In this document: positions 10,321-18,996 of the stretch, piece by piece
Position numbering within the stretch: position 1 is the first letter of the stretch
Layout of the letters: each line of letters opens with the position of its first letter
NCBI RefSeq assembly: GCF_031769195.1
Contig: NZ_JAVHNP010000006.1
Span: 186,001 to 250,000 of the forward strand
Source: Vreelandella sp031769195
GTDB taxonomy: Bacteria; Pseudomonadota; Gammaproteobacteria; Pseudomonadales; Halomonadaceae
DNA length: 64,000 nt
Direction: 5' to 3'
The notes under the pieces: generated by a model
What the model was told of the DNA's origin: nothing
Seen by the model: the letters and a program-made list of their open reading frames with translations, nothing else
Databases searched by the model: none
Program-made: the position numbers and the translations under genes

Positions 10321-10685
10321 CTGTATTCCCCAGCTTGTTCACCATGGGTGACCGATGCGTGGTCATCTGCCCCGCGGGCGTTTCAGACGCAGACAGCAAG
10401 CTCCTAAATCGGTAGCTCGCCGTCAAAAATCTTGATAGATAACAGTGTTACAGTAGTGCTGTTCGCGCTTTGCTGTCGCTTGCTCTAGCATCACTCGCGC
10501 TTCACAACTTACGCGTTACAACAACGTACGCTTCACAACAACGGTCTTACTGTTTTGCTGCTTTTTACCGCAGCGTTTCTGATGCATTGCCTTGCAGCAT
10601 ATTACAACAGAAAAAGGCCGGCAGCGGGATAGCCCGCCGCCAGCCGTAGAAGCTTACGCAGCGCGTAAAGCCATCAGCACAAGGA
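10321..10685 (-). other. rplL-rpoB intergenic region without a gene
   Basis: This 365-base stretch holds no credible coding sequence. Next to rplL it carries the hairpin with T tract described at 10611-10645. The middle part (about 10440-10560) contains loosely repeated ttcacaac / acgcgttacaacaacg words and no clear promoter. By analogy with E. coli it is a transcribed spacer with attenuation and RNA processing. Confidence 0.6.
10611..10645 (-). terminator. Attenuator-type hairpin after rplL
   Basis: On the minus strand a 13-bp stem (arms 10633-10645 and 10616-10628, two G-U pairs, 4-base loop) is followed by TTTTT at 10611-10615. It starts about 40 bases after the rplL stop codon and precedes rpoB, so it is probably a partial terminator that lets some polymerases through. 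Confidence 0.8.
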
Positions 10686-11054
10686 TTACTTGAGCTCGAC
10701 GGTTGCGCCCGCTTCTTCCAGCTTCTTCTTAGCTGCTTCAGCGTCGTCTTTAGACATCGCTTCTTTGATGGTCGCCGGCGCGCCGTCAACGGCACCTTTG
10801 GCTTCTTTCAGGCCAAGACCGGTGATTTCACGAACCGCTTTGATGACGTTTACTTTCTTGTCACCAGCAGATGCCAGTACCAGATCAAATTCGGTTTGCT
10901 CTTCAGCAGCTTCGCCAGCAGCAGCCGGGCCAGCCATAACAGCTGCAGCAGCAGAAACGCCGAATTTCTCTTCCATTGCTTCGATCAGCTCGACAACTTC
11001 CATTACGGACATGTCGGCTACAGCATTGATGATATCGTCTTTGGACAGTGCCAT
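10686..11054 (-). CDS. rplL: 50S ribosomal protein L7/L12
   Basis: Stalk protein that recruits translation factors to the large subunit; four copies bind L10. The product is 122 residues, starting MALSKDDIINAVADMSVMEV, with an N-terminal dimerisation domain, an Ala/Gly-rich hinge (AAAAVMAGPAAAGEAAEEQ) and the C-terminal domain ending GATVELK. Upstream in-frame methionines are not used, because the family start is the one at 11054. It follows rplJ by 112 bases. Confidence 0.97.
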   Translation of the reverse strand: MALSKDDIINAVADMSVMEVVELIEAMEEKFGVSAAAAVMAGPAAAGEAAEEQTEFDLVLASAGDKKVNVIKAVREITGLGLKEAKGAVDGAPATIKEAMSKDDAEAAKKKLEEAGATVELK

Positions 11055-11166
11055 TGTTTCATTCCTAACTTTGCGGGAGTCTCGGTCAGCCGAGGACTCG
11101 GGGTTCATTGCTCGGTTCAGGCAGCGTATCGATCACATCGTTCACGCCGCCTGCAAGAAACGCTGC

Positions 11167-11673
11167 TTAGGCAGCTTCTGCTTCTTGCTTCTGGTCGCGG
11201 AGAGCGGCCAGAGTACGAACCAGCTTGCCAGCGGAGGCTTCTTTCATTACCGACATCAACTTGGCAATTGCTTCGTCGTAAGTCGGTAGGGTTGCTAGAC
11301 GATCGATGTCAGCAGCCGGAATCAGCTCACCTTCGTAGGCCAACGCCTTAACTTCGAAGTTCTTCTCGTCTTTAGCGAACTCTTTGAACAAACGAGCGGC
11401 AGCGCCCGGGTGTTCAGTAGAGAAAGCCAGCAGAGTAGGACCAACAAAGCTCTCGTTCAGACACTCCCACTGAGTGCCTTCGAGGGCGCGGCGAGCCAGC
11501 GTGTTACGAACAACACGCAGCTCTACACCATTCTCACGCGCCTGCTTACGCAGATTGGTCATTTTACCGACCGTGACGCCGCGAGAATCGGCAACTACGA
11601 CGGAGAGTGCGCCCTTGGCCGCTTCACTGACCTCGGCAACAATCGCTTTCTTGCCTTCAAGTGCTAGTGGCAC
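11167..11673 (-). CDS. rplJ: 50S ribosomal protein L10
   Basis: Base of the L7/L12 stalk and, with L12, translational repressor of rplJ-rplL in E. coli. I place the start at the GTG at 11673 (VPLALEGKKAIVAEVSEAAK) because AGGAG lies 8 bases upstream and this gives 168 residues, close to the E. coli 165. The ATG 17 codons upstream would extend into the leader. The C-terminal helix that binds L12 (SVMKEASAGKLVRTLAALRD) is present. Confidence 0.95.
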   Translation of the reverse strand: MPLALEGKKAIVAEVSEAAKGALSVVVADSRGVTVGKMTNLRKQARENGVELRVVRNTLARRALEGTQWECLNESFVGPTLLAFSTEHPGAAARLFKEFAKDEKNFEVKALAYEGELIPAADIDRLATLPTYDEAIAKLMSVMKEASAGKLVRTLAALRDQKQEAEAA

Positions 11674-11974
11674 AGTGATCACTCCTTCGTGCCGGAACCC
11701 ATAAAAGGCTCCGGTGGTTACCATCTCTTCCAGGTACTAACTACCTACACTGGAAGCCTTAGGGGATGGTGCTCACCAGAAAGCGGCTTGCGAAAAGCGT
11801 TAACCAACTGGCGGCCACACCATCTGCGCAGGCGCTCTAGGGCGATTAAGCCGCCTACTTTCAAAAGAAAAGGCGGCACCTGCGGTCTTTGACGGCGCCT
11901 CGCTGGGTGTAACACCCGACGAGGGACCGCAAAGTTCTTGCTCGGTTCTTACTAAAAACCTGCCGACAACTCGC
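11674..11974 (-). promoter_or_regulatory. rplJ leader (L10-type ribosomal protein leader)
   Basis: This 301-base gap between rplA and rplJ holds no gene and is rich in inverted repeats. Minus-strand examples are TTTGCGGTC with GACCGCA around 11889-11935 and GCCGCCTTTT followed by AGTAGGCGGC around 11849-11876. Position, length and structure match the leader bound by L10-(L12)4 in other gammaproteobacteria. Assignment rests on position and folding potential, not on a covariance-model search. Confidence 0.6.
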
Positions 11975-12667
11975 TTATACCAGCGCGGAGTGGTCGAGAG
12001 TCAAACCCGGGCCCATGGTAGTGGACAGGGTAATCTTCTTAAAGTAGATACCTTTAGAGGAGCTCGGCTTGAGCTTCTTCAGGTCAGCAACCAGCGCTTC
12101 CAGGTTGCCCTGAACGGCGGTTACGTCAAAATCAACTTTACCCAGCGTGGTGTGGATAATGCCGTTTTTGTCGGTACGGAAACGCACCTGACCCGCTTTG
12201 GCGTTTTTAACCGCAGTCGCCACGTCAGGCGTTACGGTGCCAACTTTCGGGTTCGGCATCAAGCCGCGCGGACCAAGAATCTGGCCCAGCTGACCTACAA
12301 CGCGCATTGCATCCGGAGAAGCAATAACAACGTCAAAGTCCATCACGCCTTTCTTGACTTGGTCAGCCAGATCGTCCATGCCCACGATGTCAGCGCCGGC
12401 TTCTTTAGCAGCATCAGCGTTGGCACCCTGGGTGAAGACCGCTACGCGTACGTCTTTGCCAGTACCGTTAGGCATAACGGTGGCGCCACGTACAACCTGG
12501 TCAGATTTACGCGGGTCAACGCCAAGGTTGATCGCAACGTCCAGAGACTCTTTGAACTTAACAGTCGACAGCTCGGAAAGCAGTGCAACGGCTTCTTCCA
12601 GAGAGTATGCTTTGTTCGTGTCTACTTTCTCGCGAATGACTTTCGCGCGCTTAGACAGTTTAGCCAT
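11975..12667 (-). CDS. rplA: 50S ribosomal protein L1
   Basis: L1 stalk protein, involved in release of E-site tRNA, and translational repressor of the L11 operon in E. coli. It has 230 residues (E. coli 234) with the conserved VVRGATVMPNGTGKDVRVAVF and GPRGLMPNPKVGTVTPDV segments. It starts 2 bases after the rplK stop codon, so translation is coupled. Confidence 0.97.
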   Translation of the reverse strand: MAKLSKRAKVIREKVDTNKAYSLEEAVALLSELSTVKFKESLDVAINLGVDPRKSDQVVRGATVMPNGTGKDVRVAVFTQGANADAAKEAGADIVGMDDLADQVKKGVMDFDVVIASPDAMRVVGQLGQILGPRGLMPNPKVGTVTPDVATAVKNAKAGQVRFRTDKNGIIHTTLGKVDFDVTAVQGNLEALVADLKKLKPSSSKGIYFKKITLSTTMGPGLTLDHSALV

Positions 12668-12669
12668 GA

Positions 12670-13101
12670 TCAGAGACCCTCCACGTTTAAGCCCATGCTA
12701 CGAGCGCTACCAGCAATGGTGCGCACCGCGGCGTCGAGATCAGAAGCCGTCATATCTGGCTCTTTAGTTTTGGCGATCTCTTCGAGCTGCTCGCGGGTCA
12801 CGGTGCCGACTTTCTTCTTGTTCGGCTCACCAGAACCAGACTTGATGCCCGCTGCTTTTTTCAGCAGTACGGCAGCAGGCGGCGTCTTGGTGACGAACGT
12901 GAAGCTGCGGTCAGAGTAAACAGTGATCACGACAGGCGTCGGCAGGCCCGGCTCAATCTCTTGAGTCGCTGCGTTAAACGCCTTACAGAATTCCATGATG
13001 TTCACGCCGTGCTGACCCAGCGCGGGGCCTACGGGCGGACTCGGGTTGGCTTTACCTGCAGCAACCTGCAGTTTGATATAAGCCTGTACTTTCTTGGCCA
13101 T
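12670..13101 (-). CDS. rplK: 50S ribosomal protein L11
   Basis: GTPase-associated-centre protein, 143 residues, starting MAKKVQAYIKLQVAAGKANP. The proline-rich SPPVGPALGQHGVNIMEFCK segment, site of thiostrepton-type interactions, is intact. First gene of the rplK-rplA pair; it follows nusG by 122 bases that contain two hairpins. Confidence 0.97.
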   Translation of the reverse strand: MAKKVQAYIKLQVAAGKANPSPPVGPALGQHGVNIMEFCKAFNAATQEIEPGLPTPVVITVYSDRSFTFVTKTPPAAVLLKKAAGIKSGSGEPNKKKVGTVTREQLEEIAKTKEPDMTASDLDAAVRTIAGSARSMGLNVEGL

Positions 13102-13149
13102 GGTAAATACTCCAGTTGGGTGATAGCGCCTGACGGCTCCCCGGTACGC

Positions 13150-13210
13150 GTAAAGCAGCGCTGGGCTGCTTTACATGAATCCAGGGTGGCACGCATAGCG
13201 CACCACCCTG
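13150..13210 (-). promoter_or_regulatory. Two tandem hairpins in the nusG-rplK spacer
   Basis: The first has perfect 10-bp arms gtaaagcagc (13150-13159) and gctgctttac (13165-13174) with a 5-base loop. The second has 13-bp arms at 13182-13194 and 13198-13210 with one mismatch. They fill the 5' leader of rplK, the place where L1 regulates translation in E. coli. Function here is inferred. Confidence 0.5.
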
Positions 13211-13223
13211 CAACATTTTGAAA

Positions 13224-13757
13224 TTACTCTTTTTCTACCTGAGAGAACTCAAGCTCAACAGGCGTCGCACGCCCGAAGATCAGCACGCTGACCTGCAGAC
13301 GGCTCTTGTCGTAATTCACTTCTTCAACAACACCGTTGAAGTCAGCGAACGGACCATCAACAACACGGACCGACTGACCCGGCTCAAACATGGTTTTAGG
13401 CCGCGGCTTGTCGGTACCATCTTTCACACGACGCAGAATCGCTTCTGCTTCGCGAGTAGTAATCGCGGCAGGCTTCTCTTTGGTGCCACCAATGAAACCC
13501 ATAACGCGCGGCGTTTCATTCACCAGATGCCAGGTTTCATCAACCATCTCCATCTCGACTAGCACGTAGCCGGGATAGAATTTGCGCTCACTCTTGCGGC
13601 GCTTACCGTCACGCATCTCAACCACTTCTTCCGTCGGCACCAGGATCTCGCCAAAGCGATCTTCCATGCCGTACATCTTCACACGCTCGATAAGCGAGCG
13701 CATGACATGCTTCTCAAAGCCGGAATAAGCGTGGACGACGTACCAACGTTTGGACAT
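13224..13757 (-). CDS. nusG: Transcription termination/antitermination protein NusG
   Basis: Binds RNA polymerase and couples it to Rho or the ribosome. It has 177 residues: the NGN domain starts MSKRWYVVHAYSGFEKHVMR, with the conserved FYPGYVLVEMEM and VMGFIGG segments, and the C-terminal KOW domain contains GQSVRVVDGPFADFNGVVEE. It starts 8 bases after secE, the usual secE-nusG pair. Confidence 0.98.
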   Translation of the reverse strand: MSKRWYVVHAYSGFEKHVMRSLIERVKMYGMEDRFGEILVPTEEVVEMRDGKRRKSERKFYPGYVLVEMEMVDETWHLVNETPRVMGFIGGTKEKPAAITTREAEAILRRVKDGTDKPRPKTMFEPGQSVRVVDGPFADFNGVVEEVNYDKSRLQVSVLIFGRATPVELEFSQVEKE

Positions 13758-13765
13758 GAAAACTC

Positions 13766-14149
13766 CTAACCAATGACGCCGGACATCGCCCAGCCAAGAA
13801 GAGTGTCAATCAACCACAGCATCAACCCCACCACCAACACAGCCACCAGCACAATCGCGGTTGTCTGAATAGTTTCGGGACGGGTCGGCCATACAACGCG
13901 CTGAATCTCTTTCTTGGCGCTTATGGCAAGCTCAACTAAATCGCGACCTTTCGTGGTTGTTAAGGCGATCAAACCAGCAAGCGCACACAACACCACGACA
14001 CCTAAGACGCGGTAGAGCAGGCCAATATTGGCAAAATAGGTGTTACCAACGACTGCAACGACAAGCAACGCCACAACCGCCGCCCATTTGAGCCCGTCAT
14101 GGCGCGTCTGTTGCACCTCTGCGCCATGTTTTACGGAACTAGGCTTCAT
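13766..14149 (-). CDS. secE: Preprotein translocase subunit SecE
   Basis: Small clamp subunit of the SecYEG channel in the inner membrane. The 127 residues have three hydrophobic segments (about 24-40, 43-65 and 95-120), as in the E. coli three-helix form. The amphipathic cytoplasmic segment SAKKEIQRVVWPTRPETIQT before the last helix is the family signature. It lies directly upstream of nusG. Confidence 0.96.
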   Translation of the reverse strand: MKPSSVKHGAEVQQTRHDGLKWAAVVALLVVAVVGNTYFANIGLLYRVLGVVVLCALAGLIALTTTKGRDLVELAISAKKEIQRVVWPTRPETIQTTAIVLVAVLVVGLMLWLIDTLLGWAMSGVIG

Positions 14150-14221
14150 AAAAACGAGACTCCTAAGGGTGCAGCGAGCGACAAAGGAATTCTAGAAAAG
14201 ACATACCAACCTGGGGAAGGT

Positions 14222-14297
<76 letters not shown>

Positions 14298-14342
14298 GTA
14301 TCGTCATATGCGCAAGCACTCGGCTACGCAATAGCGGGCGCC

Positions 14343-14371
14343 ATAGTAGCGGAGAATACTCCACTTGACAA
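14343..14371 (-). promoter_or_regulatory. Candidate promoter for tRNA-Trp-secE-nusG
   Basis: On the minus strand TTGTCA (14366-14371) is followed by a 17-base spacer and TACTAT (14343-14348), about 45 bases before tRNA-Trp. It comes right after the terminator behind tRNA-Thr, so it probably restarts transcription for tRNA-Trp, secE and nusG. Confidence 0.6.
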
Positions 14372-14413
14372 CCCCCCACTTACCACCCTCTGCACAACAC
14401 AGAAGGCAAAGAC

Positions 14414-14438
14414 AAAAAAAGCGAGCTTCGCTCGCTTT
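14414..14438 (-). terminator. Intrinsic terminator after tRNA-Thr
   Basis: On the minus strand AAAGCGAG and CTCGCTTT arms with a 5-base loop are followed by a run of seven T. It lies 11 bases after the tRNA-Thr end and occupies part of the place where tuf is found in related bacteria. Confidence 0.8.
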
Positions 14439-14448
14439 CTTCGCAATA

Positions 14449-14523
14449 TGGAGCTCATGGACGGAATTGAACCGTCGACCTCACCCTTACCAAGGGTGTG
14501 CTCTACCCCTGAGCTACATGAGC
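14449..14523 (-). tRNA. tRNA-Thr (GGT anticodon)
   Basis: The 75-base minus-strand tRNA has a perfectly paired acceptor stem GCTCATG/CATGAGC, loop TTGGTAA with anticodon GGT and encoded CCA. It is third in the Tyr-Gly-Thr cluster. Confidence 0.97.
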
Positions 14524-14538
14524 CAAAACACATCAAAC

Positions 14539-14612
<74 letters not shown>

Positions 14613-14718
14613 CGAACTTGCCTTTCGAATGACAATCCGCTGCACGAGAAACAGTAGCTAATGCCCGCTTACCGGCTTTTCATTCCCAAACACTGAACAC
14701 GTCAGCGCTTGATAAACT

Positions 14719-14802
<84 letters not shown>

Positions 14803-14816
14803 AGCTGTGGCGGCAT

Positions 14817-14844
14817 ATTATGCCAGCCTCCAAAACGGTGTCAA
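14817..14844 (-). promoter_or_regulatory. Strong sigma-70 promoter for the tRNA-Tyr-Gly-Thr cluster
   Basis: On the minus strand a perfect TTGACA (14839-14844), a 16-base spacer and CATAAT (14817-14822) place the transcription start just before the tRNA-Tyr 5' end at 14802. Position and quality fit a stable-RNA promoter. Confidence 0.75.
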
Positions 14845-14929
14845 GCCTGCAAACTCTTTATTTATCAAAGCTTGCTGGAGGCGACGCTTTTTCTAGCGCT
14901 GCTTCCGCTCTGGAACGCGCTGCATTCTG

Positions 14930-15769
14930 TCAAAGCAACATGGAGAATGCAAGGCCTGCGCGAATTTTTTCTAATGATACGGGCTCAGGCACCCGCGGCG
15001 CGCCTGACATTTTGCCCGCTCGCTCAGCAAAGGTTAATGGATAGCTTGCTTCCAGCCCGCCATACACCATATCCGGCCATACCGCATGGGGCACCTGCAC
15101 ACCGCGAGATACCACCCGAGCATCCCCCCCCGTCAGCAGCATGGGGAGCGCAACGCCCTGCTGGTCGCACACTTCACTGTAAATACGATTAATCGCACTC
15201 ACCGCTGCCATATAGATACCGTGATTCACCGCATCTACCGTGCGCCGCCCCGGCTCTAGCAGCGCATCGGCTTCGCTCTCTGGATCGATCGCCACATTGC
15301 GAGTGCCTAGCTTCAGGCTCTCTTTCATCAAACGCAGGCCAGGAATAATAAAACCGCCAAGATGCACGCCACCAGGTAGCACAAAGTCGATAGTAATCGC
15401 ACTACCACAGTCTACCGCGCAGCAGCCGCCCGCCAGCTGATAGCCTGCCAGCGCGCCCATCCAGCGATCCACCCCTAAACGGCCAGGCTCTTCGTAGCCA
15501 TTTACTACGCCCAGCGCTTCATGGGTCGAACGCGCAACATACACGTGCCGAACCTGACGGCGCAGTAGCGCCACGGTTTCTTCCAATACAGCGGCCCTCG
15601 CGACACTAGAGATACGCACCGCCTCGACCACATCCAAGTCTGGAATATCAGCCCCCGGCCGCCACTCTTCCCGCGTCCATACGGCACCTCGCGAGCGTAT
15701 TTCGCTGCTCTCGGCATCTTTTAGCCGCCATTTCGACAGCGTGTTGCCGATATCTAAATCCAAAATCAT
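14930..15769 (-). CDS. coaX: Type III pantothenate kinase
   Basis: Catalyses the first step of coenzyme A synthesis, pantothenate to 4-phosphopantothenate. The 279 residues carry the ASKHA-fold motifs of CoaX: DIGNT at 6-10 (phosphate loop), GVDRWMGALAGY around 99-110 (D101 is the catalytic aspartate position) and DCGSAIT at 120-126. Its ATG overlaps the birA stop codon by 4 bases (ATGA), so the two are translationally coupled, an arrangement common in pseudomonads and relatives. Confidence 0.95.
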   Translation of the reverse strand: MILDLDIGNTLSKWRLKDAESSEIRSRGAVWTREEWRPGADIPDLDVVEAVRISSVARAAVLEETVALLRRQVRHVYVARSTHEALGVVNGYEEPGRLGVDRWMGALAGYQLAGGCCAVDCGSAITIDFVLPGGVHLGGFIIPGLRLMKESLKLGTRNVAIDPESEADALLEPGRRTVDAVNHGIYMAAVSAINRIYSEVCDQQGVALPMLLTGGDARVVSRGVQVPHAVWPDMVYGGLEASYPLTFAERAGKMSGAPRVPEPVSLEKIRAGLAFSMLL

Positions 15770-16749
15770 AGGCGCCTACGTACGCTGATCTCACCGCCCG
15801 ATAGGCGTCGCGAGTGACCGTTTTCAGTAACCCACAGGTTACCACTTTCATCGACATCTCCGGCGACGGCATCGCTGGAACGCTCTCCTTGTATCACGCG
15901 GATGGGCAGACCCGCGTAGGCATGGCGCTGGTTCCAGCCAGCCAGCCAGGGGGTGAAGCCGCTGGACTCGAACCCAGCTAGCATATTTAGAAGCCCCGAC
16001 ACCATGTCCGCCGCCAGTTGATTGCGTGAAATGCCCGGCTGCGCATCGAACAGCGCCGCCACCGGCTGGTCGATCGTAGCGCGTAGGCTATCTGGCAGCG
16101 AGAGATTCATGCCGATGCCGATCACTACCTCGCAGGGGCCGGCCGCATCCCCGGTCACCTCAATCAGGATACCGGCCAGCTTGCCCAGCTCATCGTCCTG
16201 CTCGGCCAGCAATACATCGTTGGGCCACTTTAATTTGGGCGACACTCCGTACTGCTCCAGCACCTGAGAAACGACGACACCCACCGCCAAACTGAGCCCT
16301 TCCAATGCGTTAATGCCCGATTCAAACCGCCAACCTATCGACACCATGAGGCTTTGCCCCCATGGCGTTGACCATACGCGTCCACGACGACCCCGCCCGG
16401 CGGTTTGCAGCTCAGCAAAGCACACCTCGCCATGACCCGCGCCTTGCGTGAAGCGCTCGCGCAGGTACTCATTGCTGGAAGGGAGCTGGTCTTCAACAAA
16501 CAACCGCGCCAGCAGGTGACGTGCATCGGCGGGCAGACGCTCAACAATTTTGGCACCATCTAATGGCTCTAATGGATAGGCCAATCGATAGCCTCGCCCT
16601 TTAACGGCCACCAACTCCACACCCAGCGTCTCTAATTTTTTTAGCTGTTTCCACACGGCGGCTCGGGAAACGCCCAGCGTTTCGCCTAATTGTTCACCGG
16701 AGTGAACCTTGCCATCGCTCAACAAACGCATCAGGTTACCGATGGTCAT
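15766..16749 (-). CDS. birA: Bifunctional biotin-protein ligase / biotin operon repressor
   Basis: Makes biotinyl-AMP and transfers biotin to the acetyl-CoA carboxylase carrier protein; as a dimer it represses bio genes. The 327 residues start with a winged helix-turn-helix (about 5-60, LGETLGVSRAAVWKQLKKLE). The ligase domain has GRGRRGR at 118-124 and KWPNDV at 174-179, and a C-terminal SH3-like domain follows. Divergent from typA and overlapping coaX. Confidence 0.95.
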   Translation of the reverse strand: MTIGNLMRLLSDGKVHSGEQLGETLGVSRAAVWKQLKKLETLGVELVAVKGRGYRLAYPLEPLDGAKIVERLPADARHLLARLFVEDQLPSSNEYLRERFTQGAGHGEVCFAELQTAGRGRRGRVWSTPWGQSLMVSIGWRFESGINALEGLSLAVGVVVSQVLEQYGVSPKLKWPNDVLLAEQDDELGKLAGILIEVTGDAAGPCEVVIGIGMNLSLPDSLRATIDQPVAALFDAQPGISRNQLAADMVSGLLNMLAGFESSGFTPWLAGWNQRHAYAGLPIRVIQGERSSDAVAGDVDESGNLWVTENGHSRRLSGGEISVRRRL

Positions 16750-16876
16750 GTGCTTGCCCCAACTGGGAAAACGCCTATCTTAACGGAAGCGCCACAAGGG
16801 CGAAAACTGCCGCGTTTAGGTTATTGACTTGCTGCTTTATTTAAGACAGCGCTGGTAGTGGACCACCCCCAGACCC

Positions 16877-16882
16877 TATAAT
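16877..16882 (+). promoter_or_regulatory. Candidate -10 box upstream of typA
   Basis: A perfect TATAAT lies 30 bases before the typA start in the 163-base divergent birA/typA region. No good -35 box is seen at the right distance, so the assignment is tentative. Confidence 0.35.
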
Positions 16883-16912
16883 GCCGCCCTATTTTTCTAG
16901 CAGGATCGCGTC

Positions 16913-18739
16913 GTGATCGAGAATCTTCGCAACATTGCCATCATCGCCCACGTTGACCACGGTAAAACTACCTTGGTAGACAAACTGTTAAGCCAGTCTG
17001 GCACGCTCGACCGTAAGGCCGAAGGACAAGAGCGTATCATGGACTCCAACGACCAGGAGAAGGAGCGTGGTATTACCATCCTGGCCAAAAACACCGCTAT
17101 TCAGTGGCAGGATGGTAATGGTACGGGCTACCACATCAATATCGTGGACACCCCTGGGCACGCCGACTTCGGTGGTGAAGTTGAGCGTGTAATGTCCATG
17201 GTGGACTCGGTTCTGCTGCTGGTTGACGCCGTCGACGGCCCGATGCCGCAAACGCGCTTCGTGACCCAAAAAGCCTTCTCTCAAGGCTTGAAGCCGATTG
17301 TTGTGGTTAACAAGATTGACCGCCCCGGCGCACGCCCTGATTGGGTTATCGACCAGATTTTTGACCTGTTCGATAACCTGGGCGCTACCGACGAACAGCT
17401 CGACTTCCCGATTATCTACTGCTCGGCGCTGAACGGTATTGCCGGCATGGACCCGGAAGCACTGGCCGACAACATGGATCCGATGTTCCAAGCAATTGTG
17501 GACATTGTTGAGCCGCCGCGCGTCGAAGTTGACGGCCCCTTCCAGATGCAGATTTCTGCCCTCGACTATAACAGCTACGTTGGCGTTATCGGCCTTGGCC
17601 GCATCAAGCGTGGCTCTGTGAAGCCGAACCAGCAGATCTCAGTCATCAGCGTTGATGGCACGACTCGGAAAGGCAAAATTGGTCAAGTCATGACCCATAT
17701 GGGCCTTGAGCGCGTTCAGACCAACGAAGCCACTGCTGGCGATATCGTGTGCATCACGGGCATCGAAGATCTCTCCATCTCCGACACTCTGTGCGACCCG
17801 AGCGCCGTTGAAGCGCTGCCGCCCCTGTCTGTGGATGAGCCGACCGTTTCTATGACCTTCCAGGTCAATGACTCGCCGTTCGCCGGTAAAGACGGCAAGT
17901 TCGTCACCAGCCGTAACATCAAAGATCGTTTAGAGCAGGAACTGATTCACAACGTTGCTCTGCGCGTTGAGCAAGGCGAAACACCTGAGAAGTTTAAAGT
18001 CTCTGGTCGTGGCGAATTGCACCTGTCAGTACTGATCGAAACCATGCGCCGTGAAGGCTTCGAGCTGGCCGTTGGCCGCCCGGAAGTCATCATCAAAGAG
18101 ATCGACGGCGTTAAGCAAGAGCCCTACGAAGAAGTCATCATCGACTGTGAAGAGCAGCACCAAGGCTCCATCATGGAAGAGCTGGGCTACCGTAAAGGTG
18201 AGATGACCAACATGAACCCGGATGGTAAAGGCCGTGTTCGTTTGGACTTCATCATTCCTGCGCGCGGTTTGATCGGCTTCCGTGGTCAGTTCCTGACGCT
18301 GACCTCCGGCACTGGCATTCTAACCAGCCGCTTTGATCACTACGGCCCTCTGAAGCCCGATGCTTCTATCGAGCGTCGTAATGGCGTACTGGTGTCGATG
18401 GTAGGCGGTAAGGCGCTGGCGTACGCACTGTACGCCCTCCAAGAGCGCGGCAAGCTGATCATCGACCATGCGACAGAAGTGTACGAAGGCATGCTGATCG
18501 GTATTAACAACCGTGCCAACGACATGGTGGTGAACCCGACCAAGGGCAAGAAGCTTGATAACATGCGTTCTACTGGTAACGATGAAAACATCGTTCTGAC
18601 GCCACCGATCAAGTTCACCCTTGAGCAAGCCATTGAGTTCCTGGACTCTGATGAGCTGGTAGAAGTCACGCCCAGCCACATCCGCCTGCGCAAGAAGCAC
18701 CTGACCGAAAACGAGCGTAAGCGCGCTAGCAAGAAGTAA
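16913..18739 (+). CDS. typA: Translational GTPase TypA/BipA
   Basis: Ribosome-associated GTPase of the EF-G family, involved in 50S assembly and stress or cold adaptation. The 608 residues start with GTG (MIENLRNIAIIAHVDHGKTT), have the DTPGHADFGGEVERVM switch and NKIDRPGARPDW motif, and end with the TypA-specific C-terminal domain (NMRSTGNDENIVLTPPIKFT, then SHIRLRKKHLTENERKR). An intrinsic terminator follows directly. Confidence 0.97.
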   Translation: MIENLRNIAIIAHVDHGKTTLVDKLLSQSGTLDRKAEGQERIMDSNDQEKERGITILAKNTAIQWQDGNGTGYHINIVDTPGHADFGGEVERVMSMVDSVLLLVDAVDGPMPQTRFVTQKAFSQGLKPIVVVNKIDRPGARPDWVIDQIFDLFDNLGATDEQLDFPIIYCSALNGIAGMDPEALADNMDPMFQAIVDIVEPPRVEVDGPFQMQISALDYNSYVGVIGLGRIKRGSVKPNQQISVISVDGTTRKGKIGQVMTHMGLERVQTNEATAGDIVCITGIEDLSISDTLCDPSAVEALPPLSVDEPTVSMTFQVNDSPFAGKDGKFVTSRNIKDRLEQELIHNVALRVEQGETPEKFKVSGRGELHLSVLIETMRREGFELAVGRPEVIIKEIDGVKQEPYEEVIIDCEEQHQGSIMEELGYRKGEMTNMNPDGKGRVRLDFIIPARGLIGFRGQFLTLTSGTGILTSRFDHYGPLKPDASIERRNGVLVSMVGGKALAYALYALQERGKLIIDHATEVYEGMLIGINNRANDMVVNPTKGKKLDNMRSTGNDENIVLTPPIKFTLEQAIEFLDSDELVEVTPSHIRLRKKHLTENERKRASKK

Positions 18740-18756
18740 GCTAACCGCCGTTCGTC

Positions 18757-18784
18757 AAAAGCCCGCCGCCGTGCGGGCTTTTTT
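18757..18784 (+). terminator. Intrinsic terminator after typA
   Basis: Arms aagcccgc (18759-18766) and gcgggctt (18773-18780), a 6-base loop and a following T run, 18 bases after the typA stop codon. Confidence 0.9.
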
Positions 18785-18996
18785 ATGCACGACTGCTGCC
18801 CGGTGGCGCTTGTGGCGCTCATCGCCAAACGGCGCCGTTAACGCAACCTAAACGCTTACACGCTGGTAAGCGCGGTCGTTCTATCGCAAAGTAGCGCAAT
18901 CGTTGGCGTTAAATGGGATGCTGACGGACTACAATTCATACAAGTGTTTGGATACTTACCCCCATCCTAACACCCTTAACACGGACACTCCTTCAC

